DNA from: Paraglaciecola marina
Lineage (GTDB): Bacteria; Pseudomonadota; Gammaproteobacteria; Enterobacterales; Alteromonadaceae
Reading direction: 5' to 3'
Length of the DNA: 64,000 nucleotides
NCBI RefSeq assembly: GCF_004360155.1
Contig: NZ_SAIS01000001.1
Location: forward strand, 681,055 to 745,054
Positions 38,107 through 46,458 of this stretch are shown here, piece after piece (position 1 is the stretch's first letter; each line of letters starts with the position of its first letter). The position numbers and the translations under genes were made by a program. The notes under the pieces are model-generated. The model made no database searches. It was given only the letters and a program-made list of their open reading frames with translations, and was not told the origin of the DNA.

Positions 38107-39566
38107 TTCGCATAATAAAGGCACGAAAGATTACAAAGGTCAGTGTATTTGCCTTAGCGGTATCTATGGTAATAAATGTTTCTGTAAATGCGCAGGAGCA
38201 ACTGGCAGAGAATTTACTAAGTAAAATAAATACTGCCCAAAAAGAACTAACCAAGACCGAACAAAACATTTCAAAGCAGCGCCAAACATTGTCAAGTCAG
38301 TTATCTAAGTTAGAAACTGAGGTATTGGCGTTACGTGAGAAAACCGCTGCTGTAAGACGTTTGTCCGACGAAAAAACCTTAAGTTTGTCGCAACTGGAAG
38401 AGCGTTTAAAAAGTTGGAACCAACAACAAGCTTATCAGCAAGGATTATTGCGCCGATTCTTACAGCAGCAAGGCGATAGTAGCGAGCAATCAATTATCGA
38501 CCGAAGTTCTTTGGTAGATAAACTCGATAAAGTCTTAATCAGTAGTCAGCAATTCGAGCAAAACTTTGCACCTAGCTGGCAACAGTCAAAAGTAATTTTA
38601 CCCAGTGGGGATATTACTGAGTTAGCAACTTTATCTATGGGACCCATCTCATGGTACTGGAACGAAACCAGTGGTTATGCAGGCATTGCCAGCGAGCATC
38701 ATGGCCAATCTGATTTGTTAAAAAGTGACCTGCAGTTTAATGGGGCCGCTAACACAAAAATTGGTGATTTATACAAGCAGACTGCAGGTTCAATTGTATT
38801 TGACCCAACAATGAATCGCGCTATGGCACGGCAACAACAATCCGAAAGCTTTTTTGAGCATGTCCTAAAAGGCGGTAAATGGGCTATTCCTATTGTATTT
38901 TTTGCAGTATTTGCATTAATCATTGCCCTAATTAAAGTTATACAACTAGGCCGTTTATCTAAGGTAATTCGCTTTACACCATCAATTTTGGGTAATGCTT
39001 TAGCTAAAAACACAGATGCCGCACAGTCTCAAATCATCAGCAAAGTGAAGGGTATGCAAAAACGCTTATTAGATATTGCGGTAATAGCCAAATCTACAAA
39101 TGAGCGTGACGATCAACTCTTTATGCAGTTACAAGATGACAAAACCCGTTTAGAACGTTGGATTGGCGCTATCGGTATGACCGCTGCGGTGTCTCCTTTA
39201 TTAGGTTTGCTTGGTACTGTTAGCGGTATGATAGAAACCTTTAAAATGATGACCTTGTTTGGGTCGGGAGATCCTGAGGTCGTATCTGGAGGTATTGCAC
39301 AAGCGTTAGTCACTACCGAGCTTGGTTTAGTGGTAGCTATTCCTGCACTGATATTAAATGCTTTGTTGTCACGCAAAGCTAAGTCTTACTACAACGAGTT
39401 AGAAAGCTTCGCCATTTTAATCAGTAAGTCTGATGAACAGGCTGATACCAACGAAAAAACAAAACTGGTTAATGAACCTAAAGTCGCAACCCAATCTAAA
39501 GAAAAAACCGCTAAACAACCCCCTAGTGTTACTCAAGTATCTCTAGAAGAGTCGAGTGCCACATAA
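38103..39566 (+). CDS. TtpC-like MotA/TolQ/ExbB-domain protein
   Basis: A 487-residue inner-membrane protein. A signal-like helix (residues 12-30) is followed by a large periplasmic coiled-coil region (about 30-250), then three transmembrane segments forming a MotA/TolQ/ExbB proton-channel domain (WAIPIVFFAVFALIIAL, GMTAAVSPLLGLLGTVSGMIETF, ALVTTELGLVVAIPALI), and a charged tail. This is the TtpC subunit that TonB2 systems of vibrios require in addition to ExbB/ExbD. It overlaps DUF3450 by ATGA and the next gene by one base. Confidence 0.9.
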   Translation: MIRIIKARKITKVSVFALAVSMVINVSVNAQEQLAENLLSKINTAQKELTKTEQNISKQRQTLSSQLSKLETEVLALREKTAAVRRLSDEKTLSLSQLEERLKSWNQQQAYQQGLLRRFLQQQGDSSEQSIIDRSSLVDKLDKVLISSQQFEQNFAPSWQQSKVILPSGDITELATLSMGPISWYWNETSGYAGIASEHHGQSDLLKSDLQFNGAANTKIGDLYKQTAGSIVFDPTMNRAMARQQQSESFFEHVLKGGKWAIPIVFFAVFALIIALIKVIQLGRLSKVIRFTPSILGNALAKNTDAAQSQIISKVKGMQKRLLDIAVIAKSTNERDDQLFMQLQDDKTRLERWIGAIGMTAAVSPLLGLLGTVSGMIETFKMMTLFGSGDPEVVSGGIAQALVTTELGLVVAIPALILNALLSRKAKSYYNELESFAILISKSDEQADTNEKTKLVNEPKVATQSKEKTAKQPPSVTQVSLEESSAT

Positions 39567-39961
39567 TGCTTGAGCAAATATATGGTAACTGGGTTTGTTG
39601 GGGCATTTTGGGTTTAGCGCTGATTTGTTATTACCAAATATCTATGAGTTACATTCTATCTTTTAGCGCCTCTGATCGCAGCGCTATTGATGCTGAAAAC
39701 ATTCAAATTCAACAAAGATCTACTGGTGTTTTGATTGGTGCACTGCCATTACTTGGGTTGTTAGGCACCATTATCGGATTACTGGATTGCTTTATTGGTA
39801 TCGCCAGTCAAGGGGCCAGTAGCGAGCTAGTCAGTGCCGGTATAGCTGATGCACTTCTTACTACCCAACTAGGGTTAGTGTGTGCCATTCCAGCATGGTT
39901 ACTGCAGGCTTATGTGCGTTCAGTGCATGCTGCTTTAGTACCTAACGAAATATCGAGATAA
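39566..39961 (+). CDS. exbB: Short ExbB-type proton channel subunit
   Basis: A 131-residue membrane protein carrying the core MotA/TolQ/ExbB channel segments (ALPLLGLLGTIIGLLDCFIGIA and ALLTTQLGLVCAIPAWLL). It is shorter than classical ExbB (about 240) and even than most ExbB2 (about 175), with almost no cytoplasmic loop. The start overlaps the ttpC stop (TAATG). With ExbD it should pass protons to energise TonB. Confidence 0.88.
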   Translation: MLEQIYGNWVCWGILGLALICYYQISMSYILSFSASDRSAIDAENIQIQQRSTGVLIGALPLLGLLGTIIGLLDCFIGIASQGASSELVSAGIADALLTTQLGLVCAIPAWLLQAYVRSVHAALVPNEISR

Positions 39962-39966
39962 CAACA

Positions 39967-40374
39967 ATGCCAACTAGATTACAAAGACGTTTGGAGCAAC
40001 AACCTGAACAAGGTATAGATATGTCTCCGCTATTAGACGTGGTGTTCATTTTGCTCATATTTTTTATTGTCACCACAGTATTTGTAAAAGAGACAGGTGT
40101 TGAGGTAGATAAGCCTCAAGCGATCTCTATTCAAAAGATGGAACAAACCGCAATCTTATTGGCAATCACTAATAATGGCGAAGTGTTTTATGACGGCAGT
40201 AACGTAGGTGTGGCAGGTGTTCGCGGCATAGTAGAGCAATTGCAGCGCCGGGAGCCTAGACCAGTGGTTATTCAAGCCGATAAAACCGTACCCACAGAGT
40301 TGCTATTAGAAGTAATTGATGGCGCTAAGCTTGCTGGCGCAAAAACTGTAAATTTGGCAGCACTTAAAGGATGA
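39967..40374 (+). CDS. exbD: ExbD biopolymer transport protein
   Basis: A 135-residue subunit with a short cytoplasmic N-terminus and a single membrane helix containing the essential proton-carrying Asp24 (DMSPLLDVVFILLIFF). A periplasmic ExbD/TolR domain follows (ITNNGEVFYDG, VVIQADKTVPTELLLEVID). It works with ExbB and TtpC. Five bases separate it from exbB, and its stop overlaps the tonB start by four bases. Confidence 0.93.
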   Translation: MPTRLQRRLEQQPEQGIDMSPLLDVVFILLIFFIVTTVFVKETGVEVDKPQAISIQKMEQTAILLAITNNGEVFYDGSNVGVAGVRGIVEQLQRREPRPVVIQADKTVPTELLLEVIDGAKLAGAKTVNLAALKG

Positions 40375-41063
40375 TTTCAGGCATTCAATCAAATGGCAAT
40401 AGTGGCAAGGCTACTGCGTTATTTCTGATTAATAATTTTCGATTTTTTTCAAAAGCCCAAGCTATAGCGAGTATTGCCAGTATCATTATTTTGGTACTGG
40501 CGTTATTAACCTTATGGATTGGTCATGGCTTAAGTGAAATGCCCGAAGACACAGTAGTCGTTCGAGAAATAACCATTGCAACGCCTCCGCCCCCCCCGCC
40601 GCCACCTGTAGTACAGCAACGAGCTGTACAAGCACCAGTCACCGTGCAGGTTGAAGGAGCGGGTGCAAGTATTCAAATGGTTAAAGTTGTGCAAGATATC
40701 ACTATTGATAAACCCGACATGCCAGATTTCACGCCACAAGAAACCCAGTGGCAATCGTTAGAGGTTGATTGGGATGCGTTTGACTTGAGTGATTTAGATG
40801 GATTACCAACGTTACTTACTACACTAAAAGTGACATTGCCAAAAAGCCTCACTAGAAAGGGTATTAAAAAAGTAAAAGTAGAATTTGAGTTGGTAATTGA
40901 CGAACAAGGTAAAGCAACATTAGTCAAAATCGTTACTAATCCCTATCCACAGCTAGAAAGTGAAATTAAAAATCTAGTGCGTCGCATTAGATTCACTCCT
41001 CCACAAAAAGACGGACAGCCAGCTAGGGCAAGATTTGCATTGCCTGTAGATATTGGCTCATGA
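40371..41063 (+). CDS. tonB: TonB2-type energy transducer
   Basis: A 230-residue protein: a cytoplasmic stretch of about 28 residues, a membrane helix (SIASIIILVLALLTLWIGH), a short proline-rich spacer (run of eight prolines), and a C-terminal TonB domain (VKVEFELVIDEQGKATLVKIV) that contacts receptor TonB boxes. The periplasmic span is short compared with E. coli TonB, as usual for TonB2. It lies in a translationally coupled string between exbD and the TPR gene. Confidence 0.9.
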   Translation: MISGIQSNGNSGKATALFLINNFRFFSKAQAIASIASIIILVLALLTLWIGHGLSEMPEDTVVVREITIATPPPPPPPPVVQQRAVQAPVTVQVEGAGASIQMVKVVQDITIDKPDMPDFTPQETQWQSLEVDWDAFDLSDLDGLPTLLTTLKVTLPKSLTRKGIKKVKVEFELVIDEQGKATLVKIVTNPYPQLESEIKNLVRRIRFTPPQKDGQPARARFALPVDIGS

Positions 41064-42496
41064 GAAATTTACCAATGTATAAGACTTATAATTTGATGAT
41101 TAAAAACCTCACTGTATGCGCAGTTCTATGGACAAGTTTATCCTCATCTGTATTTGCTACCACAGATTTCACCGCTGATATTACCGTAAACCTTGCCGCC
41201 CCAAAGTGGGAGTTTCTGTTAAAAAATATAGCCACAGGTGAAACACAGGCGCAATTGGCTTCATCAGAAAGTAGTTTTGCTAAAGAGTTGCAACCTTTAT
41301 TAGCCGCGCAAGATCACAAAGCAATTGAACAAGCCTTTAGCCAAAGAGATATTGAACAAGACAGTGCCGCGTTAAGACAGTTGCGGGGCCAAGTCTTGAT
41401 TAGTTTAAAGCAATACTCTGAAGCTGAAGTTGCCCTTAAATCTGCCATAGAGTTAATGCCCGATTTAGCATTGGCACACCGCAGTTTAAGCATGGTTTAT
41501 ATGGTTAACAAAGATTACCAAAAAGCCCAAACTCACCTAAAGAAAAGTATTGAACTTGGTGTGGCAGACGCCCAAGTCTATGGTCAATTAGCCTTTGTTA
41601 ATTTGCAATTAAAACAAGGTGCTAGCGCTATAGCGGGTTACCAATATGCGTTATTTTTAGACCCAGATAACTTACAGTGGAAGCAAGGGTTACTGTACGC
41701 ATTGATTAACGCACAAGCGTTTAGCCAAGCCCAAGCCTTACTTGAAGGCATGCTTATGACGGCTCCAGACGATGCCGACTTATGGTTACAAAGGAGCCAA
41801 CTTGCACTTAGGCAAGGCCATGCATTACAAGCCTTAAGTAGTTTAGAAAGTGCGGTACTGTTAAACGAGAATGCAGCGAATGCTAACGAGACAGAGAACA
41901 TAGTTACTCTGGCTCAATTACATATTCAAAGTGGTAGTGCGCAGCGTGCTGTTGAATTATTAGATAGTAACATAGCGTTATTTTTATCTAAAAAGTCGGG
42001 CCAACTAGGTTTTGAAGTTCAGCCAATCGACCAAATTTGTCAATGGTTGGTTTTTAATGAACGCTGGCAACCGTTAGAACAACTACTGACTGCATTAGCA
42101 CCATATCGTAAGCATACCTCTAGTTATTTTACGTCTCGTTTTGATGTATACAGTAGCAAATTAGCACTGCATAAAGGAGACACAAAGAGGGCTGAAAAAA
42201 GCCTAATGAGCAGTGTCAAAGCGGATCCAGCAAATGGCGAAGCTTTATTAACCATAGCAAAATTGATGCATAACAAAAAACGTTCAGTGCAAGCCGTACA
42301 ATATTACGTAAGAGCTCAAGCCCTAACTGATTTTAGAGAGCGTGCTTTATTGGGACAAGCTCAGTTAGAAATAGACCGCCAACAATACTCCGATGCTCTT
42401 AGGCTATTACGCCAAGTCATTCAGCTAAATCCTGCAAGACAAGATGTGTTAGCTAATATTCAATCGTTAACTAACCTAGTTAGACACCAAAGTTAG
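41060..42496 (+). CDS. TPR-repeat protein of the TonB2 operon
   Basis: A 478-residue exported protein. A signal peptide occupies about residues 15-33 (NLTVCAVLWTSLSSSVFAT). Several tetratricopeptide repeats of about 34 residues follow, from residue 100 on (YSEAEVALKSAIELMPDLALAHRSL and others), and again near the C-terminus. Such TPR proteins close TonB2-type operons and probably scaffold the complex in the periplasm. The start ATG overlaps the tonB stop (ATGA). Confidence 0.85.
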   Translation: MRNLPMYKTYNLMIKNLTVCAVLWTSLSSSVFATTDFTADITVNLAAPKWEFLLKNIATGETQAQLASSESSFAKELQPLLAAQDHKAIEQAFSQRDIEQDSAALRQLRGQVLISLKQYSEAEVALKSAIELMPDLALAHRSLSMVYMVNKDYQKAQTHLKKSIELGVADAQVYGQLAFVNLQLKQGASAIAGYQYALFLDPDNLQWKQGLLYALINAQAFSQAQALLEGMLMTAPDDADLWLQRSQLALRQGHALQALSSLESAVLLNENAANANETENIVTLAQLHIQSGSAQRAVELLDSNIALFLSKKSGQLGFEVQPIDQICQWLVFNERWQPLEQLLTALAPYRKHTSSYFTSRFDVYSSKLALHKGDTKRAEKSLMSSVKADPANGEALLTIAKLMHNKKRSVQAVQYYVRAQALTDFRERALLGQAQLEIDRQQYSDALRLLRQVIQLNPARQDVLANIQSLTNLVRHQS

Positions 42497-42525
42497 GGTA
42501 AGCAAGTAATGAGTAGGGGGGTGTG

Positions 42526-43125
42526 ATGGTGTTTACTATGGGGTCAATAAGACAATGGCATTGGATCAGCGCCTCTTTGTGTATGGCGGGTATGTTTTTG
42601 TTTTCCATAACGGGCATTACTCTGAATCATGCAGCAGATATTTCTAGTAAACCACAACATATAAGTATTGAGGGGGAAGTACCCAATACTTTATTGCAGA
42701 AATGGGTAGGTTCAGAAACACCTCCAAGTCATTTGTCGTTGGCACTTTACCAATGGCTAGCGCAGGTTCATGACATAGCAATCCCCAAAAGTGCCACTGG
42801 AGAATGGGATGAGGTTGAATTTTATCTGCCCCTTGCCAGGCCAGGTGGTGATGCGTGGCTAGCCATAAATACTGAGACCGGGGAGTTTATATATGAAGAT
42901 ACAGATAGAGGTTGGATTGCATTTTTTAATGATTTGCATAAAGGCCGTGATACTGGCATTGCATGGGTATGGTTTATCGATGTATTTGCCGCAGGCTGCA
43001 TAATTTTTAGCTTTACTGGATTGGTTTTATTGTGGCGCCAGAGTTCTGGTCGTCAATCTACTGGTCCATTAGCGGCGTTAGGTGTGCTAATTCCGTTAGT
43101 TCTTATTTTATTATTTGTACATTAA
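42526..43125 (+). CDS. PepSY-associated membrane protein
   Basis: A 199-residue inner-membrane protein. A first helix at the N-terminus (ISASLCMAGMFLFSITGITLNH) holds a histidine typical of PepSY-TM proteins. A periplasmic loop of about 90 residues follows, then two C-terminal helices (VWFIDVFAAGCIIFSFTGLVLLW and LGVLIPLVLILLFVH). PepSY-TM proteins take part in ferric-siderophore reduction (FoxB, PiuB-like), and the neighbours fit that. The ATG at 42526, just after a G-rich ribosome-binding sequence, is preferred to the GTG one codon earlier. Confidence 0.75.
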   Translation: MVFTMGSIRQWHWISASLCMAGMFLFSITGITLNHAADISSKPQHISIEGEVPNTLLQKWVGSETPPSHLSLALYQWLAQVHDIAIPKSATGEWDEVEFYLPLARPGGDAWLAINTETGEFIYEDTDRGWIAFFNDLHKGRDTGIAWVWFIDVFAAGCIIFSFTGLVLLWRQSSGRQSTGPLAALGVLIPLVLILLFVH

Positions 43126-43149
43126 CAAGCGTTTTTAAGAGAGAGATAC

Positions 43150-43692
43150 ATGCAAAAGCAGAAGAAACGATTTATTTCCAGTGTATTGGCAGGTGCCATC
43201 ATAACTGCCTGTGCAGTAACTCAAGTATACGCTAAGGCTGACGCCTTGGCATTGACTGTGGAAATCCCACAACTTGATACAGCTGAATACCATAAGCCTT
43301 ATGTGGCAGTGTGGCTTGAAGACTCAGCCCGAAAATCCACCCAAGTCGCCTTGTGGTATCAGATTGATAAAAAAAATAATGAAGGCCTAGAGTGGCTTAA
43401 AGACTTACGTCAATGGTGGCGTCGCGGTGGCCGCAGCCTTGATTTACCTTATGATGGCTTTACATCAGCCACTAAAGGCCCTGGTACTCATGAAGTGAGT
43501 ATTGACCTGTCTAAGGCAGACTTTAAAGACTTAGCACCAGGTAATTACAAATTAAGAATTGAAGCGGTAAGAGAAGTAGGTGGCCGTGAAAACGTGGTTA
43601 TTCCGATTACCTTACCACTCGAAACCTCATCACTGCCTATATCTAAAACCGGTAAAACCGAATTAGGCAAGATTCGCTTAAGCGTGCAATAA
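43150..43692 (+). CDS. DUF2271 periplasmic protein
   Basis: A 180-residue exported protein with a signal peptide (residues 1-29, ending VYAKA). The rest is a single beta-rich domain of the DUF2271 type (PYVAVWLEDSARKSTQVALWY, LRQWWRRGGRSLDLPYDG, GTHEVSIDLSKAD). The family has no proven function but is repeatedly found with PepSY and flavoreductase genes in iron-uptake loci. GAGAG lies just before the ATG. Confidence 0.8.
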   Translation: MQKQKKRFISSVLAGAIITACAVTQVYAKADALALTVEIPQLDTAEYHKPYVAVWLEDSARKSTQVALWYQIDKKNNEGLEWLKDLRQWWRRGGRSLDLPYDGFTSATKGPGTHEVSIDLSKADFKDLAPGNYKLRIEAVREVGGRENVVIPITLPLETSSLPISKTGKTELGKIRLSVQ

Positions 43693-43764
43693 CAAAACTT
43701 ACTAAATAAACCACTGCTTATTATTTTTTTAGTGGCAGTCATAGATTATTTTTGGAGAAACAAT

Positions 43765-44598
43765 ATGAAATCTAAATTATTACTTAAACTCATTGCTGCG
43801 GGTGTCATCGCAAGTTCAATGACTATGCAAGCCCAAGCTCACAAAGCATGGATTCTACCTAGCTCAACAGTGTTGTCTGGTGATGAACCATACGTGACAT
43901 TTGATGCTGCTGTTTCAAATAGCATCTTCTCTATTGATCACGCCGCTTTAAATATTGAAGGTGTGGAAGTGGTTGATCCAAAAGGAAACGCTGTTGAGTT
44001 AGAAAACACCTCAAAAGGTAAATACCGTAGTACTTTCGATATTCAACTAAAAGAACAAGGTACATATAAAGTAGAAACCGCTAGCGGCGGTTTACGTGCG
44101 AGATGGGAAGACGAAGATGGCAAACGCCATAGATGGCCAAGACGTGGTCAAAACGCCACAGACGCTGATTTTGCCAAAGCAGTACCTAAAGATGCTAAAA
44201 AACTACAAGTCAGCCAAAGCTACCGCCGTGTTGAAACGTTTGTAACTTTAGGTGCGCCTACTGAGTCAGTTTTCAAACCTACTAACCAAGGTTTAGAAAT
44301 GGTACCTGTAACTCATCCTAATGATTTGTTCTCTGGTGAAGAAGCAACCTTTACGTTACTGATTGACGGCAAACCAGCTAAAGGTGCAAGTGTTGAAATT
44401 ATTCAAGGTGGTTCTCGCTACCGTGATCAGCAAAATGAAATCAAAGTAACCACAAATGATAAAGGGGAGTTTAATGTTACATGGCCAGACGCAGGTCGCT
44501 ACTTTGTAGAAGCATCTTACGAAGACGCTCAAGCAAAAGCCCCAGCAACTAAGCGTACAGGAACCTATGTTGCTGTATTCGAAGTGTTACCAATGTAA
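43765..44598 (+). CDS. DUF4198 periplasmic protein
   Basis: A 277-residue exported protein. The signal peptide ends in MQAQAHKAW. The mature part starts with the family's histidine (AHKAWILPSSTVL), and a carboxypeptidase-regulatory/Ig-like domain lies at the C-terminus (GEFNVTWPDAGRYFVEASYED). DUF4198 proteins resemble CbiK/NikK-type metal-binding partners of transport systems; here a role in iron handling is inferred. GGAG eight bases upstream fixes the ATG at 43765; the in-frame codons before it (from 43732) are untranslated. Confidence 0.82.
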   Translation: MKSKLLLKLIAAGVIASSMTMQAQAHKAWILPSSTVLSGDEPYVTFDAAVSNSIFSIDHAALNIEGVEVVDPKGNAVELENTSKGKYRSTFDIQLKEQGTYKVETASGGLRARWEDEDGKRHRWPRRGQNATDADFAKAVPKDAKKLQVSQSYRRVETFVTLGAPTESVFKPTNQGLEMVPVTHPNDLFSGEEATFTLLIDGKPAKGASVEIIQGGSRYRDQQNEIKVTTNDKGEFNVTWPDAGRYFVEASYEDAQAKAPATKRTGTYVAVFEVLPM

Positions 44599-44641
44599 TT
44601 TTATTCGCTAAAAAATGTGTCTATGGGTAGGTGTGTAATCG

Positions 44642-46114
44642 GTGAGTGAATTTAACCGGATTAGTTTAGCAGTCGTTTTAGTGAGCCTGTGGTGCTTGTG
44701 GTGCTTGTGGTTGATTGTTCGCCATAACAGAAACAAGCCCAAGGTGGATCTACAGGCCAATATTTTAGTGGCCTATGCTAGCCAAAGTGGCACAGCGGCT
44801 ACTTTGGCTACTAAAAAGGCAGCAGAACTCGCTTCCCTCGGTAAGGTTAATCTATTGCCGTTAGACAGTGTTTGTAAACAAACACTGTCTAATACCCAAA
44901 AGGCACATTTCATTGTTAGTACTTATGGTCAAGGTGAACCACCTGATAACGGCCATAAGTTTTATAATGAACTTTACACAAAAGATGCAGTTACTGATCT
45001 TTCCCATATGCGTTATTCAGTCACTGCTTTAGGGGACAGTAGCTATGAGCATTTCTGTGCTTTTGGCCATAACCTTAATAAACAATTGACGAAATTGGGG
45101 GCACAGTCAGAAGCCGCGATAACCGAAATAGACAGCCAAACCCATGGCAACTTTGATACCCATGACTCACCAATGGCAACCGTCACTAATTGGAAGCTAA
45201 CCCAGCGAGAGTGTTTAAACCCTAATAGTGTTAGCGCTCCACTTTACTTACTGGCTTTTTCAGTAAAGCCTTCCGAATCATCAGATATACCACAATGGCG
45301 CGCAGGTGATGTAATTTCAATCCAACCTAAGCATCACCTAGAAACTGTGCTAGCTTGGTTGCAAACACATCAGTTCGATGCTGAACAAACCATAACTACA
45401 GGTGAGTCAAGAGTAAGCCTTAAAGAATTCTTATTAGAGTATGCTTTGCCAGAACAATTGCAGGTGCCAGCCAGTGAACCACTAAACTGGCTCGATTCAC
45501 TTAAGTTATTGCCAAAACGTGAATACTCTGTGGCATCGGCTGAGCATGAAAAGCAATTAAAGCTAATTGTAAGGTTACAACATCAGGCTAACGGTCAGGC
45601 TGGAATTGGTTCGGGCTGGTTAACCCAGTTCAGCGAACTAAACGATATTACCCAAGGGCATATTCGTAGTAACAACCGTTGTCATATTGATGATGTAACC
45701 CGTCCGCTGTTATTGGTAGCCGCCGGAAGTGGCCTAGCAGGTTTACGAGCGCAACTTGCAGAGCGAGCCAGCAACCCAAACGCGGGTAAAGTGTGCATGT
45801 TTTATGGTGAGCGAAACCCAGAACACGACCAAATGCTTAAAGACGAATTGCAGCAGTGGCAACAACAAGGTGTAATTACCGATTTACATTATGCATATTC
45901 TCAGCACCCAAAAACTCCAGCTTATGTGCAAGATGTGATGGATTTTAACGCAGATAAAATAAGAGTAATTGTTCACCAAGGGGCAGACATATATGTTTGT
46001 GGTAACAAAGCAGGAATGGGAGACGGCGTACATCAGGTTTTGAATAAACATCTAGGCCAAGAAAATGTATCAGCTTTGCTGAGTACTGGCCGTTATCGTA
46101 GAGATTTATATTGA
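44642..46114 (+). CDS. Membrane-anchored flavodoxin/ferredoxin-NADP reductase-type protein
   Basis: A 490-residue diflavin reductase. One membrane helix (residues 6-26) precedes a flavodoxin domain (VAYASQSGTA, STYGQGEPPDN, ALGDSSYEHF), then a CysJ/P450-reductase-like FAD domain (PKREYSVASA) and an NADPH-binding domain (LLVAAGSGLAGLRAQL; terminal YRRDLY). It should bring cytoplasmic NADPH electrons to the membrane. With the PepSY protein in the same operon it is a good candidate ferric-siderophore reductase. The start is GTG at 44642. A 9-bp tandem repeat at 44689-44712 encodes the LWCLWCLW part of the helix. Confidence 0.82.
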   Translation: MSEFNRISLAVVLVSLWCLWCLWLIVRHNRNKPKVDLQANILVAYASQSGTAATLATKKAAELASLGKVNLLPLDSVCKQTLSNTQKAHFIVSTYGQGEPPDNGHKFYNELYTKDAVTDLSHMRYSVTALGDSSYEHFCAFGHNLNKQLTKLGAQSEAAITEIDSQTHGNFDTHDSPMATVTNWKLTQRECLNPNSVSAPLYLLAFSVKPSESSDIPQWRAGDVISIQPKHHLETVLAWLQTHQFDAEQTITTGESRVSLKEFLLEYALPEQLQVPASEPLNWLDSLKLLPKREYSVASAEHEKQLKLIVRLQHQANGQAGIGSGWLTQFSELNDITQGHIRSNNRCHIDDVTRPLLLVAAGSGLAGLRAQLAERASNPNAGKVCMFYGERNPEHDQMLKDELQQWQQQGVITDLHYAYSQHPKTPAYVQDVMDFNADKIRVIVHQGADIYVCGNKAGMGDGVHQVLNKHLGQENVSALLSTGRYRRDLY

Positions 46115-46458
46115 GTGCAGCTGCTCCTTAACAAATAAATATTGAGTAGTTTGTAGGATACATACAACCACCTAATTTCGGCCCTGTTTTAATTCTCTTA
46201 ATTATACCGCTCTTAATGTTGAGTAATTTATTTTACTAAGATCAGAAAAACCTATAGATATCTGCGAACTAGTTCACCGTTTGCAAACCCGTAATTTATA
46301 ACTATTTTCTATTTTTTAGTGATAAATATCGTTAAATGATAAAAATATAGTTTAAAAACTTGTTATTTAGGTGTTTTTAGAGTCATATAAAATTATTCGT
46401 GTCTAAAATACCGCCAATATAACCTTGACTTTATTTAACGAACCCAGAGTGACAGCTC
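46115..46458. other. Intergenic region before putA
   Basis: 344 very AT-rich bases without a gene. It probably holds the putA promoter and binding sites for the downstream Lrp-type regulator. No clear terminator or named motif is visible beyond a small GCAGCTGC palindrome near 46119. Confidence 0.5.
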
